Assembly (NCBI GenBank): GCA_000827495.1
Contig: KN817536.1
Span: forward strand, 62,001 to 126,000
From: Hypholoma sublateritium FD-334 SS-4
Lineage: Eukaryota; Basidiomycota; Agaricomycetes; Agaricales; Strophariaceae
Length of the DNA: 64,000 nt
Direction: 5' to 3'
Shown here: positions 11,618-22,377 of the stretch, piece after piece
Layout of the letters: each line of letters starts with the position of its first letter
How positions within the stretch are numbered: the first letter of the stretch is position 1
The notes under the pieces: generated by a model
What the model was told of the DNA's origin: nothing
Database searches by the model: none
The model's input: only the letters and a program-made list of their open reading frames with translations
Program-made: the position numbers and the translations under genes

Positions 11618-12702
11618 CTAAGCTTCGACAATGTCCTTGAGCACCGACACTTTTCCATCATCCGATACCATCAGCCCCAGAGCCTTTGACAATGTTTCTT
11701 CGCAAGGACCCATAAAGAGATAATCTGCCTCCTCGTCTCCTTCAGAACGTTCCAGATTGAAAACTGCAACCTTTCCGCCCTGCTCTTGAACCTCGTATGC
11801 ATAAGAAGCAGCAGGTTGCACCTGTCAGGCCGTGTGTGTTTATAATCTTCAGCTTATCTACAATGATGCTTACTGTTGAAGATGTCCCAATTACGAGGCA
11901 TAAATCTGCCTTCTGCACTAATTTGTCGATTTCTTTCATGTGCCGTGGGATCTCTCCGAACCATACGACGCCTGGACGAGCCAAATCGCCACACTTAGAG
12001 CACCGAGGTAAGGTACTCTGGTCGATTTCTGGATCAAGAGTACCGTGCTCCACCAATTCCTCGGTCCCGGATAGAGCTTCACATACGGGTGATGTAGTGT
12101 CGAACAACGTATACTGGCATTTCTTATTAGTGCACTGCACATCGAAAAGCCTTCCGTGCATTTCGATCAAGTCTGGCTGTTCGGAAGCGGCGACCGTCTC
12201 TGGGTTCTTTGCGGCTATTTCACGATTTGCCTTGGTACTGAGGCCATCCACATTTTGGGTGATGAGGGTAAAGGTAGAGTGGGGGACGATCTGGTTCCGA
12301 AGGGAAGATAGACTGAACGCAGAAAGAGCTAGGTGAGCCTTGTTAGGCACTGCACGAAGAGCGCTGTGGTGTGGCCAATTGAATTGAGTTCCATTGCATC
12401 ACCAAAGAGCAACTAACGGACACTTCTCTACGGTAGTGGTAGAATTGCCACACCAATGACGGGGATTTGGCAAAACCTTCCGGCGTGGCAAGCGATATTG
12501 CATCATATTTCCTCCATATTCCCCCCGCACCGCGGAAGGTGGGGATGCCTTTGGCAATGCGTCTACATGACTGAGTCATAGCTCACTGCTATATCTAATG
12601 CTCACCAGATGCTGCTGATAAACCAGCGCCTGCAACGGCAATTATATTCCTGGATGCATGGAGGGTGTCCTGAAAAGCGAGGATGTTTCCAGATGGTGCC
12701 AT
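11618..12702 (-). CDS. SIRT5-like NAD-dependent protein deacylase (class III sirtuin)
   Basis: Four exons: 12606-12702, 12422-12548, 11874-12363, 11618-11821; 305 aa. The NAD-binding motif is '[19 protein letters not shown]'. The catalytic region '[13 protein letters not shown]' is followed by '[11 protein letters not shown]' with the catalytic His. Zinc cysteines are CTNKKC and CSKC, and 'GVVWFGE' and '[15 protein letters not shown]' close the Rossmann fold. '[11 protein letters not shown]' contains the Tyr/Arg pair (YxxR) that defines SIRT5-type desuccinylases/demalonylases, so removal of acidic acyl groups is inferred. Exon 2 needs an AAAG acceptor and exon 3 follows a GTCCGT donor; both were chosen because they alone restore the motifs. 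It is divergent from the Apd1-like gene, with 140 bases between start codons. Confidence 0.88.
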
Positions 12703-12842
12703 TTCGCGCAAGGGGTTGGGAAATACGATCGGTAATATATGGTCGTTACTTACATAATATTGGAAAAAGATCTAATCTGATATAGGCCCAGTTCCAGGCG
12801 CTCGGGTCTAGCTCCCAAGCGGCACCCCTCTCACCACCCACC

Positions 12843-14292
12843 ATGTACAGCTTCAAAACGCTGTCCTCCCTCGTCTTCGGGCGCCAGGAGGATCCCCTCT
12901 GCCGCTCGTTGCGCGCGTCCGACGTGCCTGTGTCTACCGCGGATTGTCGGGCATGTGCCGACCCTTGTGACCTCGGTCGGTCTTCTACGGGTTATCTGAT
13001 AACGTTGGCGCTCACGAGCTCCATAACAGGCCATGAGGCATACCCCCGCCGCTTCGACGTCGACATGGACACGAACATGCTGGGCTCGGTGAAGCCATAC
13101 CACCGCCAGGTGCGCACGTCCCCTGCCCCCCCTTCATTGTCGTACTATGAGACCAATATCATGTTCCGGCCAGATTGTAATTTCAACGGGGAAATCAGAC
13201 TGGGAACGTGACATCACGGACGACAAGGACTCGCTCGCGTCCGCCGTGTGCGAGATGTCGACGAACAAGGCCGCCCGCCAGATGTCGCCCACAACTCCGT
13301 CCTCGCCCAAGCCTGCATCCCCGCCGCCCTCCGGCAAGGGCGTGCGACCGGCGACGGGGTTGTTCCATACCGCGGACTCGACACGCACCTCGGTTCTCAA
13401 CGGAAGCCTGAAGACCGTGTGCCATGAGTACGACCACGAGACGGTCTTGGTGTTCCCGGACTTCAAGGTGGTCACGGAGGTGCAGCGCTCGATGCAAGGT
13501 GCGCGTGAGCTGTGGGAGAGCGCGGTTGACCCGTCGATTGGCCGCGATGGAGCCTATCTCGAAAAAAGCACGCTGAAGACATGGGTATTGCCGTACTCGT
13601 GTGTCATCCTTCTGTGTGAGTGCCATTCCTCTATTTTCGACAGGCAATGGCACCCCGGAGCGTAATTATAACTGACTTCTTTCCCTCGAGCAGGCTCTCA
13701 TAAGAAGCGGGACAACCGGTGTGGCATCGCCGCTCCGAAACTCGAGCACGGTACGTCTATTTCGAGGACCCGCTGTGATCCCGTTCTCACGCGACGCCCT
13801 TTTAGCCTTTATCAAGCAGCTCGAGGCGCAAGGCTGGGACGCCGATACGCAGATGGAGTATCCGTCACTGACCATGGGGCTCCCTCTAGAAGACCTCAAC
13901 GTGACGCCGGAAGAGCGCGCGGAGAACATCGCCGCGCAGCTCAAGCAGAGCGCGGAGTCGAAGCGCGCGCTCATCGTCAAGGTGTCGCACATCGGCGGGC
14001 ACAAGTACGCCGGCAACTGCATCGTGAGTACCCTCGCCCCCCCAACCCCAGAGAATGAGTAGCGGGAGCGCAGCGGCGTGCTATTTTTAGCCTTCCGGGT
14101 TTCTGATCGCATTTTTTGGTCCGACAGATTTACACGCCGTCTGGGTCCGGGATCTGGTACGGCCGAGTCACCCCACACGACGTGGACTCCATCGTGGTGA
14201 ACACGATCATCAACGGGCTCGTCCTCCCGCCGCTGCTGCGCGGCGGGCTGAATCTCTCGCGGCCGAACTGCTCCACGCTCAACGACTGGTAA
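12843..14292 (+). CDS. Apd1/Aim32-type sucrase/ferredoxin-like protein
   Basis: Six exons: 12843-12975, 13030-13109, 13174-13615, 13694-13750, 13806-14023, 14128-14292; 364 aa. The C-terminal part is a thioredoxin-like [2Fe-2S] domain: 'CSHKKRDNRCGIAAPKLEH' (C-x8-C) and 'KVSHIGGHKYAGNCI' followed by 'GSGIWYGRVTPHDVDSIV'. The paired Cys and the HxGGHK/YAGN histidines match the unusual 2Cys-2His cluster ligands of yeast Apd1. The N-terminus has further cysteines ('CRACADPCDLG') typical of the family. In yeast, Apd1 affects resistance to redox-active compounds; the exact reaction is unknown. The large antisense frame at 13666-14301 is an artefact of GC-rich coding sequence. Confidence 0.85.
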
Positions 14293-15070
14293 CCCACCCA
14301 TCTAATTACTAGAGCTCTCGCGTTTTCTCTTGGCTTAATCGTTCTCTTTTTTTTCTCTGGTCACGACTTACCCGCATTGTACCCCGCTGCAGCATTCATT
14401 TTCCCGCATTATCTCCCGCATTGTAGACACATTTTCCCTTCCCTGCTTATAATCACCACCCCTATTAGGCATGCATACCGCATCCCTTTCCCGCCGCGCG
14501 CCCGCGGCCGGTGGGTTAAAGTATTCCTATTTATCCACTGTACACATACATATATAATTTCCATGCGCGCCGCACTCAGCCCCTGCAGACAGGAACAGCA
14601 GCTTTTATACATACCCGGATCTTAAAAGTATATATAGCGTATATAGGTTAGAGACGGTACCTGCTAGACAGCGGCGTAAATACTACTCTTTACTACCAGC
14701 ACCGACGGTGTGTATGCGTACAACAATACAATTCATAATCGAGAGGGAGCCGGAGGGGAAGCGCGTAAAATAAAAAGTCTGTCCGCGCGCGCGGGGGGCG
14801 CGGCCGGGGGTATGTAGGCGTAGTAGTGTGGGGGACATATTGTAGCGTCGATAGATGCGGCGGCGCGGGCCGCGGGTACAAGGGAGCAGACAGGCGGGCA
14901 GGCGGGACCTGCGTTTTGCGATGGAGGGTACGGGATGGGGGGTGTTGAATGCGATTGTCGGTCGTTTGGTCGTCGTCGTTCGTCGTACATGGGCCCAGAA
15001 CCAGAAAAGAAAAAGAGATAAGAGCACAGAGACCAGAGGAAAGAGAAGGAAGGCCGCCGCCCGCGGCGCC
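14293..15070. other. convergent 3' intergenic region
   Basis: About 780 bases between the converging Apd1-like and Sch9-like genes. It contains pyrimidine-rich tracts (14340-14460), a TA-repeat stretch near 14620-14650 and a GC-rich stretch near 14780-14900. Frames here are low-complexity and not called. Confidence 0.5.
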
Positions 15071-17669
15071 CTACGACATGTCCTCGTCGAAGCGCGCGTG
15101 CGCATAGCGCCCCGCGCTGCGCCCGACGTCCTCGAGCTCGTCCTCCGTCGTCGCGCCCGCCGCATCGTCCGCATCCGCGTCCTCCACCGCGTGCTCCGCC
15201 TCGCGCTCCGCCTGCGCCGCGCGCCTTGCGGAGAAGTACTCGCGCCTAGGCGCGACGACGCTCTCCCCGCCGTGGTACGTGAACCCGATGAAGTTCTCCT
15301 GCACGCTGCTCGTCAGCGGGCTCCCGCCGTGCAGCAGCGCCGCCGCCGCGCCCGTGCCCTTCGTGCTGCTGCTCCCGCTCCCGCTCCCGTCGCGCCCGCG
15401 GATCGCGATCCCCGCGCGCGGCGCGCTCGCGCCGTTCGTTATCGCCGCCAAGGGGCCGTTCGGCGCCTTGGCTGGGGCGGGCGGGGTGCGCTCGCTGCCG
15501 AGGGGCCCGTTGGGCGTGTGCGCGGGGAGCGCGGCGCCGAGGCTCTGCGCGACCCACGCGGCGGACGGGTCGTCGTCGTCCGCGAGCGCGCCGTCGAGGT
15601 CCATCATGTCCGCGCCGCCGACCTCGCGCAGGTCCGCGGAGGTGAACTCGGGGTCGAAGTTGTTCGTCGACTCGTCGGACTCGACGACGGGCTTGAACGG
15701 CGGCGTGACCTGCTTCAGCGCGAGCGCGGCCCAGTCGACGCACTTGAAGAACGCGTGCTCCTTGAGCTCGGCGGCGTCGCGGTGCGCGCCGAGGCGGTGC
15801 TTTGGGTTGCGGTTTAGGAGCTGGATGGGGGTTAGTGGGAATTTATGGGGGAGAAGGAAGCACGCACGCCCTTGACGAACTGCTTCCCGTCGTCGTTGAT
15901 GACGCCCTTGGGGAAGCGGATCTTGCCAAAGCATATGTTCTTGTACATCTGCTGCGTGTCCTCTGCGTAGAACGGGCTCCAGCCGCAGCACATCTCAAAG
16001 AGCAGCACGCCGAGCGACCAAAAGTCGACGATCTTGGAGTACCCCTGCTCGTCGAGCAGGATCTCGGGCGCGAGGTACTCGGTCGTGCCGCAAAAGGTGG
16101 TCGTGAGCTCGTCCGGGCGCAGGTCGGCCTTGGAGAGGCCAAAGTCGCAGAGCGCGACGTGGCCCGTGGCATCGAGCAGGATGTTCTCCGGCTTGAGGTC
16201 GCTGTGGTGCCGGGTGTGAGCGCCGGGTTCCGGGAGCGGGAGTAAGCGACGCACCGGTAGACGATGTTGTACTTGTGCAGGTGCTCGAGCGCGAGGATGA
16301 GCTCGGCGATGTAGAAGCGGGCGCGCTCCTCGGAGAAGCGGGTCTCGCGCTGGAGGTGCCAGAAGAGCTCGCCGCCGCTCTTGAAGTCGGTGACGAGGTA
16401 GAGGTCGGTGTCCGTCTGGAAGCTGAACTTGAGGCCGACGAGGAAGGGCGACTCGAGGGAGCGCTGGAGGATCTTGCGCTCGCCGATGGTGTGGGCGACC
16501 TCTTTTTTTGCGACGATCTCCTTTTTGGAGAGGACCTTCATTGCGTATATGCGCTTGGTGTCGCGCTTGCGGACCTGGAAGACCTTGCCGAAGGTGCCTC
16601 GGCCGATGAGCTTGAGAAACTCGAAATCGCGTGGGGTGAGTGCGCGTTTTGTCTAGTGCACCCGGGTCAGCGAGGCGCGGATCGGAGCTTGTTGGTGGGT
16701 ACCTTGAACTGCTCGTAGGTGATCTGTACTCGCATTTCGCCACTGACGACCTCGTCCTCGAAGGGGCGAAGTCTTTTAAGGAGTAAGTAAGGGTACCCCG
16801 GACTCGGGCAGCCGATACGCACTTGTACCATTGATCGACTGTATGATCGTGGATGAGCAGCGGCTTTATTTGCACTGTGCCGAGAAAGCCCTGATCCGAT
16901 ACGGCGCGGTCGTAGACGTTGAGGGTGATAAGGGAGTGCTCGGAGGTGACATCGCTGGAGAGAGATTAGGAAAGTAAGGGGGAAAGGGAGGGACGCACAA
17001 TGTGACCTCGTGCTTCCACACGGGATTGTGGGCGGAGAGACGGCCGCCGAGGAGGCCGTTGGCGCTGTTGGAGGCGGGGAGGAGGGCCTTGGAGGCGGCG
17101 GATATGAGGGACGAGGAGGGGGACGACTCCGTGCTGCCCTTGCTGTTCTTGCGGCGGGCGGCAGCCTTTGAGCCGATGGCGCCGAGGGCGGAGATGGCGT
17201 TGGAGGAGGCCTGGCGGGAGAGGTTCGTGGGGGTGCCCTTGACCTCCTTGCCGGACTCTGCGATGGGATCGCGGGAGACGAACTCGTTGTGCTCGAACTG
17301 GACGACGGCGTAGGGCTTTGCGTGTATGCTGCGGACGTTGAGGGCGCGGGCCTGGATGAGCTTGAGGTGGAGCTGGCCCTTGGAGAGGGCGGCGTTGGGG
17401 GCGGTGGTGGGGATCTTACCTACGGGGGGCTGCTGCATCTTGAAGACGGGGGCATGAATGGAGAGATGGGTTGTGGGTGGAGCGGAGGGCGTGAGATCCG
17501 GGGGCGCCGCGCCGGGGGGCAGGAAGGGCGAGGTGGGCCCCGCGGCGAGCAGCGGGTGGACGCCGGTGGGCGTGCCGGGCGTGGACGGGCGCGCGCGCGG
17601 GGGGGCGTCGAACGGGTTCTTCTCTGCGCGCGGGGTGAGGACGTCGTCTGCGGGCCACAGACGCAGCAT
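15071..17669 (-). CDS. SCH9: Sch9-type AGC serine/threonine kinase with C2 domain
   Basis: Six exons: 16999-17669, 16823-16954, 16703-16772, 16255-16652, 15868-16201, 15071-15820; about 784 aa (an upstream in-frame ATG at 17711 would add 14). Order: disordered Pro/Ala-rich N-terminus; C2 domain (about residues 95-290, 'GQLHLKLIQARALNVRSI', 'NPVWKHEVTFDV'), split by a Ser-rich insert; kinase with 'IGRGTFGKVFQV', 'YAMKVLSKKE', 'YRDLKPENILL', DFG, T-loop 'TTTFCGTTEYLAPE'; AGC tail with 'PPFKP' and hydrophobic motif 'ENFIGFTYHGG'. C2 plus AGC kinase is the Sch9 arrangement; Sch9 is a TORC1/PDK1 target controlling growth and lifespan. The tail is unusually Ala/Asp-rich. It sits 96 bases downstream of the next minus-strand gene. 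Confidence 0.92.
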
Positions 17670-17764
17670 GATTGCAAGATGGGGGGCGAAGGAAAGAGGG
17701 ACGAGCCCCATTCTGGCTGATGGCTGCCCCGCCGTGGAGCAGCCCCCTTATACATTTGTCCTAT

Positions 17765-18278
17765 CTACGGCCGGAGCCCGGCCACCCGCTCCAGCCCCGT
17801 CATCGCCCCGCCAACCGCCAGCGCCAGCACCACCGTCCGCCGCGCCATCACCACAGGCAGCCGGTCTGCGCACGTCAGTCATTGCCTAACACTAGCCAGC
17901 GCACTCACACACGGTCGAAAACACCAGCGCCGTCCCCACCGCCGCGCCCACGTCCTTCGCCGGCGCCCACCCCGCGCGCACCAGTCCCTCCTCGATCCCC
18001 ACGTACGCCAGCCCCAGCCCCGTCAGCTTCCCCGCCTCCGCCCCCGCGCCCTTCAGTGCCCCCAGCATCACCCGGTAGTTCTTCGTCTTTTTGTAAAAGT
18101 ACCACCCCTGCACCGTCGTCGGCGGCCGATGCGCGTTCTCTGCGAGGAACCGCAGCGACGCCGCCCGCCCCCCGCGCATGATCCCAATCGCCGTCCCCAC
18201 CACGAACGCCGTCGCAGGCACCACCAGCACCCGCCGCGGAATCGTCAGCCGGATCGCCTTGTCTTCGTCGTTGCTCAT
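17765..18278 (-). CDS. small membrane protein, possibly Tim17/Tim22-like
   Basis: Two exons: 17909-18278 and 17765-17865, joined at a GTGAGT donor; 156 aa. The sequence is rich in small residues with Gly-x3-Gly-like spacing in hydrophobic stretches ('VPATAFVVGTAIGIMRGGRA', 'GLGLAYVGIEEGLVRAGW', 'VGAAVGTALVFSTVYRLP', 'VVLALAVGGAMTGL'). That suggests four membrane helices. The pattern and the 'MRGGRxASLRFLAENAHRPP' block resemble Tim17/22/23-like inner-membrane proteins, but I cannot confirm this. Its stop is only about 50-100 bases from the start of the Sch9-like gene on the same strand, so the kinase promoter must overlap this gene's 3' end. Confidence 0.65.
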
Positions 18279-20505
18279 TTCGTGGCGCGTCAGACTCGCG
18301 TCCCCAAATTTCAAGCCCCGGCATGTGACCCGGCCGGCCGGAAAACAATTCCGCCACACGCAAAATTAACGCCCTCTGAGGCGCTTCTCCGCCATGCCTA
18401 AACCCAGTCCTGCAGACGCCCTCGCGGTTGACGTCATCTCCAGCGAATCTCACGCCCCGAGACGCGCTTCCAACACACGTCCAGTGGCGATAGCGAAAAG
18501 CGCGCACCCGGCCATGGCTGTCGCGATAAAATGCAGGCCCTCTAGCCACTCCATTCACGCACGTCAAACAGCGTTCGCGTCTCACACCGCTATGTATATC
18601 GCTCCACCACCCCGCGGCGCGCTCCACCCACCGCGCACACGCTCCGCAGCGGGCCCCGCCTCGCCTCTGTCCAGCCGGCGCCTAACAGCCTGTGCTCAGC
18701 GCACCCTCCCCCGCGGGCCTTACAACTGGCGCCCGTAGCATTCCATCTGTGAACCCCGCGCATTCCGCGTTATTTCGGGACGCGCCTCGACGGGCCCGCG
18801 CACCGCATTCCAATTCATTCGCGCATTGATCACGCCAATAAGTGCGCTTCTTCGCGCACGCCTGCTTCGGGGCGCGGCTATTTTGGGCGTGTCCGGGGCG
18901 GTGGCGGAGCTGCTTTCTTGCAGCGCTGAGTCGGCTGCAGTGTACCACTGCTAGAGGTGTCGATGGTGAAGGCAGCGGGCACCTCGCCCGCCTGATCGAA
19001 CTGTACAAACTCGCCGGCTGCGCTGACGTACAGGATATCTGCGTCTTTTACTGATTTGCTTTCAGGCTGGTGCGACATTGGCTGACTGGGCGGTCGCCGC
19101 GCGCATATCAGCGGCGCCGCGCGATGCAGCTGCTTCCATCAGAGGCAGAGGCAGAGCGCTATCTGCGCCCGTCGCCCGTGTAGTCGAAGCACCGCGGACC
19201 ACAGCTGGGATCGGCGGGGTGCGCCTTTTTAGTCTGACTTCTTCGTAGCGTCCTAATGCGCTGATCGTCATGCTAACATTCCCATGCCTTCCCCGCGCTC
19301 CAAGCTACAGCACCGACGCCGCGTGCGCCGCTCCTGTCCAGCGCCGCAGGCTTAATCTCAAGTTAAGCTCGCCTTCGCGCACAGCGATCTTAATATCGCA
19401 CTACGATCGACGAGCGCTATTCATAGTCAACCTTAAAGCTAGTACGCTCGCGGCGCACACCCCATATACGCACCTTCATTTCACGCGCGCTGCACCGCGA
19501 GGCGCTATTGTTACAATGTTGTTACTAAGGTGGCTGGACCGCACGGCCTTCCTTCCTACCTACGCGCTGGCGAGAAGCCGAGAAGGATGCGCGGGAAGGA
19601 ATAGGGGGAGCGGGCGCGTGCGCTCCATTCACCAGTGCGGATCCCCTGCAGGTGGGAGCACCTGCTCAGGCCCAGGGCGCGTGCGTGCTGCGGCGCGCCT
19701 CCGTTGATCGTACATGCGCTGATCAGTGATCTTGCCTGAGACGGATGTTTCCTACTCTATATGCATGCTCTACATACTGACGGCCCCGCATCGCCTTACA
19801 CACGGCGGACGCACCGGGAGGTTGGCGGGGCACCCTGCGACGGCGCGTACATAGGCGGAGCAAGGAACGGACAGGAGTAGACACCCGTAGATCGAACTTA
19901 CTCAGAAGGGAGACGCCCCATGTTGGCCCCATGATTCTTCGGAGGCGTGCGGGCGCGGGGACCAAGTTATCTGATAATCTGCTCCTTTAGGCGCCGACGT
20001 CATCGCGCTGCAGAGGCGACATGCCCGTCCACCCTGTGCAGAAGCCGCCGCTGCAGATCCCCGCGCGAGGAAGCAGGAGCGTCGCGTACGTATACGTGCA
20101 TATGCGCCTGCAAACAGATATGCATCGGTGCCACAGGGTGCACCGCGCCTGCGGGGATCTGTATTTAGCAGCGGGGAACTTAATATGCGTGGTGTTCATT
20201 CGTAATTGTCAGGCCGGAATGATAGATGAGGCTATTGGCGCCGGTGTCTTTTCGACATTCGAACCTGCATTCGCTGGAGGTGATGCCTCACTTCAAGTGC
20301 GTAGTCTCCGCGGCGACTTCGCGAACAATAACTTGAATGCTGTAAGAAATAGGACGCAAGTGGATCGAGCAGCTGACTCTGGCCGGATACGTATCCGCGA
20401 TGCAGCTGGGAAGGCTGACTACGGCTACCTTTGAGGCGGTAGATGCGCAGGATGAGATATGTGGAATGCAACATATTTTTCCATTCGTCGAAGAAACATG
20501 ATGCA
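18279..20505. other. 2.2-kb GC-rich region without a confident gene
   Basis: This is the second-longest stretch without a called gene in the window. Frames are short and mostly GC artefacts. The least noise-like is on the minus strand, 18878-19078 (66 aa, 'ADILYVSAAGEFVQFDQAGE'), with another frame just upstream (19062-19271); a decayed gene is possible. At 20055-20065 and 20151-20161 an 11-base inverted repeat (cagatccccgc / gcggggatctg) encloses about 85 bases. No tRNA or rRNA was recognised. Confidence 0.4.
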
Positions 20506-22257
20506 CTACACGTCAAATACGCCCCTCGTCCTCGAAATCGCCCACGGACTTCCAGCGGAGTAGAAATCCATGGGATATATCCCTGCCTCCACTCCTCCTT
20601 CGCCGGGCGCCTGGGTCTTGTCCATCCAGCTTCGCGTCTTCCCGACGGCGACCGCCGTCTCGTACGGGCTCAAAAGCGGCTTCTCGAACGCGTACCCCCA
20701 ATCGATGGACAGCCGCGGGCAGGAGGTTTGGATGAACGTGGAGATATGGGGGTTGAACAGTGCCAGCTTCGCCGGCGACAGCTCGGAGAGGAGGATTTGG
20801 ATGTATGGTATTGGCGACGCTGACGCTTGTAGTTGGCGTGTTACAGCCTATTAAACGGATTTGATATGTGAAGGCTACTGCAAGTCGGGCAATTACTTAC
20901 TTGCATCTGCTTGAGATTACCCTGCCTGCCCAGCGTACCCAGAATTACACCCCAAAGAGGCGGCGGATCATCTGCAGAGGAAGGCGCGGTCTCTGATAGC
21001 GGTTTGATGCTTTTTTGGGCAGCCTGCACGGCATCATCTCTGAAAGTTTGCATTTCTTGATGGTTGTAGCGCTCGCGGGTGAGCTTTTTGGAGTAGGGGT
21101 CGTAGCGGAACGCCGGGACATCGGGATTTGCGATCATGATAGACTCCAGGTGGAAGCGTCCATCGCCGAGATATCTGCATAGGCAGTCAAATAACTATGC
21201 GCAATAAATGGGCTGCATTCCTCACATTAGCGCATCGACGTCGTTTACACGCGGGGCTGTACATCCAAGGATTTCGCCTGGTGAGAGAGGTTTTGACCTT
21301 GGTATTACCGTGTCATATTTTCCGGTCCAGCCTTCCGGCTTCGACATGGCACTCGTCGAAGCGGAGTCCGGGGATTCCGCAGTATCCAAAGACAGGTCCT
21401 CCTTCAGCCGTTGTAATGCAGCAACAAACTGGATGGTAGATACCAATGCCAGTCGTGTTGGATTTTTCGAGCTCGAAGCTACGGGTTCCTCGTCTAGGGC
21501 GATGGTTGAAGGTGTATGTTCAATCTGGAGGTTGCGACCTGTCCCGATTTGACTGCCGATAGGAATTTGGGCATTAGCCTCTTCGCTGTCCAACAGGTTT
21601 CGGTGAAATATATCGCGGTCGTCGGGAAAATTCATGCGGATTGTCTGCGCGAGATGGACGGAATCGATGCCTATTTCGACGAAAACATAGAGTGTCTTGA
21701 TTGTAGTCTGATCCATCGGCACTTCAAAAAAATTCAATTTGCAGTAGCATTCAGTAGAGTCAAGAACGTACCAAGACAACTATGGCCGTAGTGAACGAGC
21801 ATATCGCAACCCAAGGCAACGGCAGTAAAGTCATCGATGCAGCACGCTCCGTAAGTTACGTCGCCCATGATCACGGTCAAGGCATTTGTAAACCTATTGA
21901 CATTTCTTCAATATTGGCACCCTTCCGGAAAGCCATTGCGCACCGCTCGATGATATCCGCGATGGTGCAAGCAAACATTTGCAGACCCTCCGGCATCTGC
22001 AGAGCGACCATAGTCGCGTTGTTCTTTCGCACATGATGGATGGTTTTGTGGATTTCGAAAGAGTAATTGGGCGGAATTTGCTTGATGGCAGCGTTCAGCT
22101 GTGCATCGTTGAGGATCTCCGGCGGTATTTGGTTGTTGATGGAGGACTGCACCCCAGGTTTTGAGGGTTTTGACGATTTGGTGCCTACAAAACGTTTCCG
22201 CGGCTTGGCGGCGCTTGTAGTTGCTCGCGGGCCAGTGTCGTTACTTGGCGTTGACAT
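20506..22257 (-). CDS. DPH1: diphthamide synthesis subunit Dph1
   Basis: Five exons: 21944-22257, 21772-21893, 21226-21721, 20901-21174, 20506-20847; 515 aa. Dph1-Dph2 is a radical-SAM-like Fe-S enzyme that transfers the 3-amino-3-carboxypropyl group to a histidine of elongation factor 2. Seen here: '[20 protein letters not shown]', '[19 protein letters not shown]', '[20 protein letters not shown]' and '[11 protein letters not shown]' (cluster cysteines), '[18 protein letters not shown]', '[12 protein letters not shown]', and '[20 protein letters not shown]' (third cysteine). A Ser/Pro-rich insert of about 60 residues in the middle makes it longer than yeast Dph1. It is divergent from NPC1, with 120 bases between start codons. 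Confidence 0.93.
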
Positions 22258-22377
22258 TTTGTATTTTATTGTCCCTTCGATAGTCAGAGGGGATGAAGTT
22301 GGTGTCGCAGGACTCGGATGCTTGATGCAATCCAGGAGAGCTGCAAAATCTAATCGACTCGGGCGCTCGGAGATCGA

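Noticed and set aside
11618..14292. sirtuin plus redox protein as a functional unit
   Set aside because: Shared promoter only; no known pathway links them, and divergent pairs are common across this window.
13666..14301. 211-codon minus-strand frame
   Set aside because: Antisense to the well-supported Apd1-like exons and introns; composition is a GC artefact.
14855..15817. 320-codon plus-strand frame
   Set aside because: It is Arg/Ala-rich, antisense to the Sch9 tail, and exists because GC-rich codons lack stops on the other strand.
18394..18738. 114-codon plus-strand frame
   Set aside because: Low-complexity Ala/Pro/Arg sequence starting inside a promoter region; no domain.
20252..20270. 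possible tRNA T-arm (ggttcgaatg on the minus strand)
   Set aside because: No matching acceptor stem, D-arm or anticodon arm could be formed around it.
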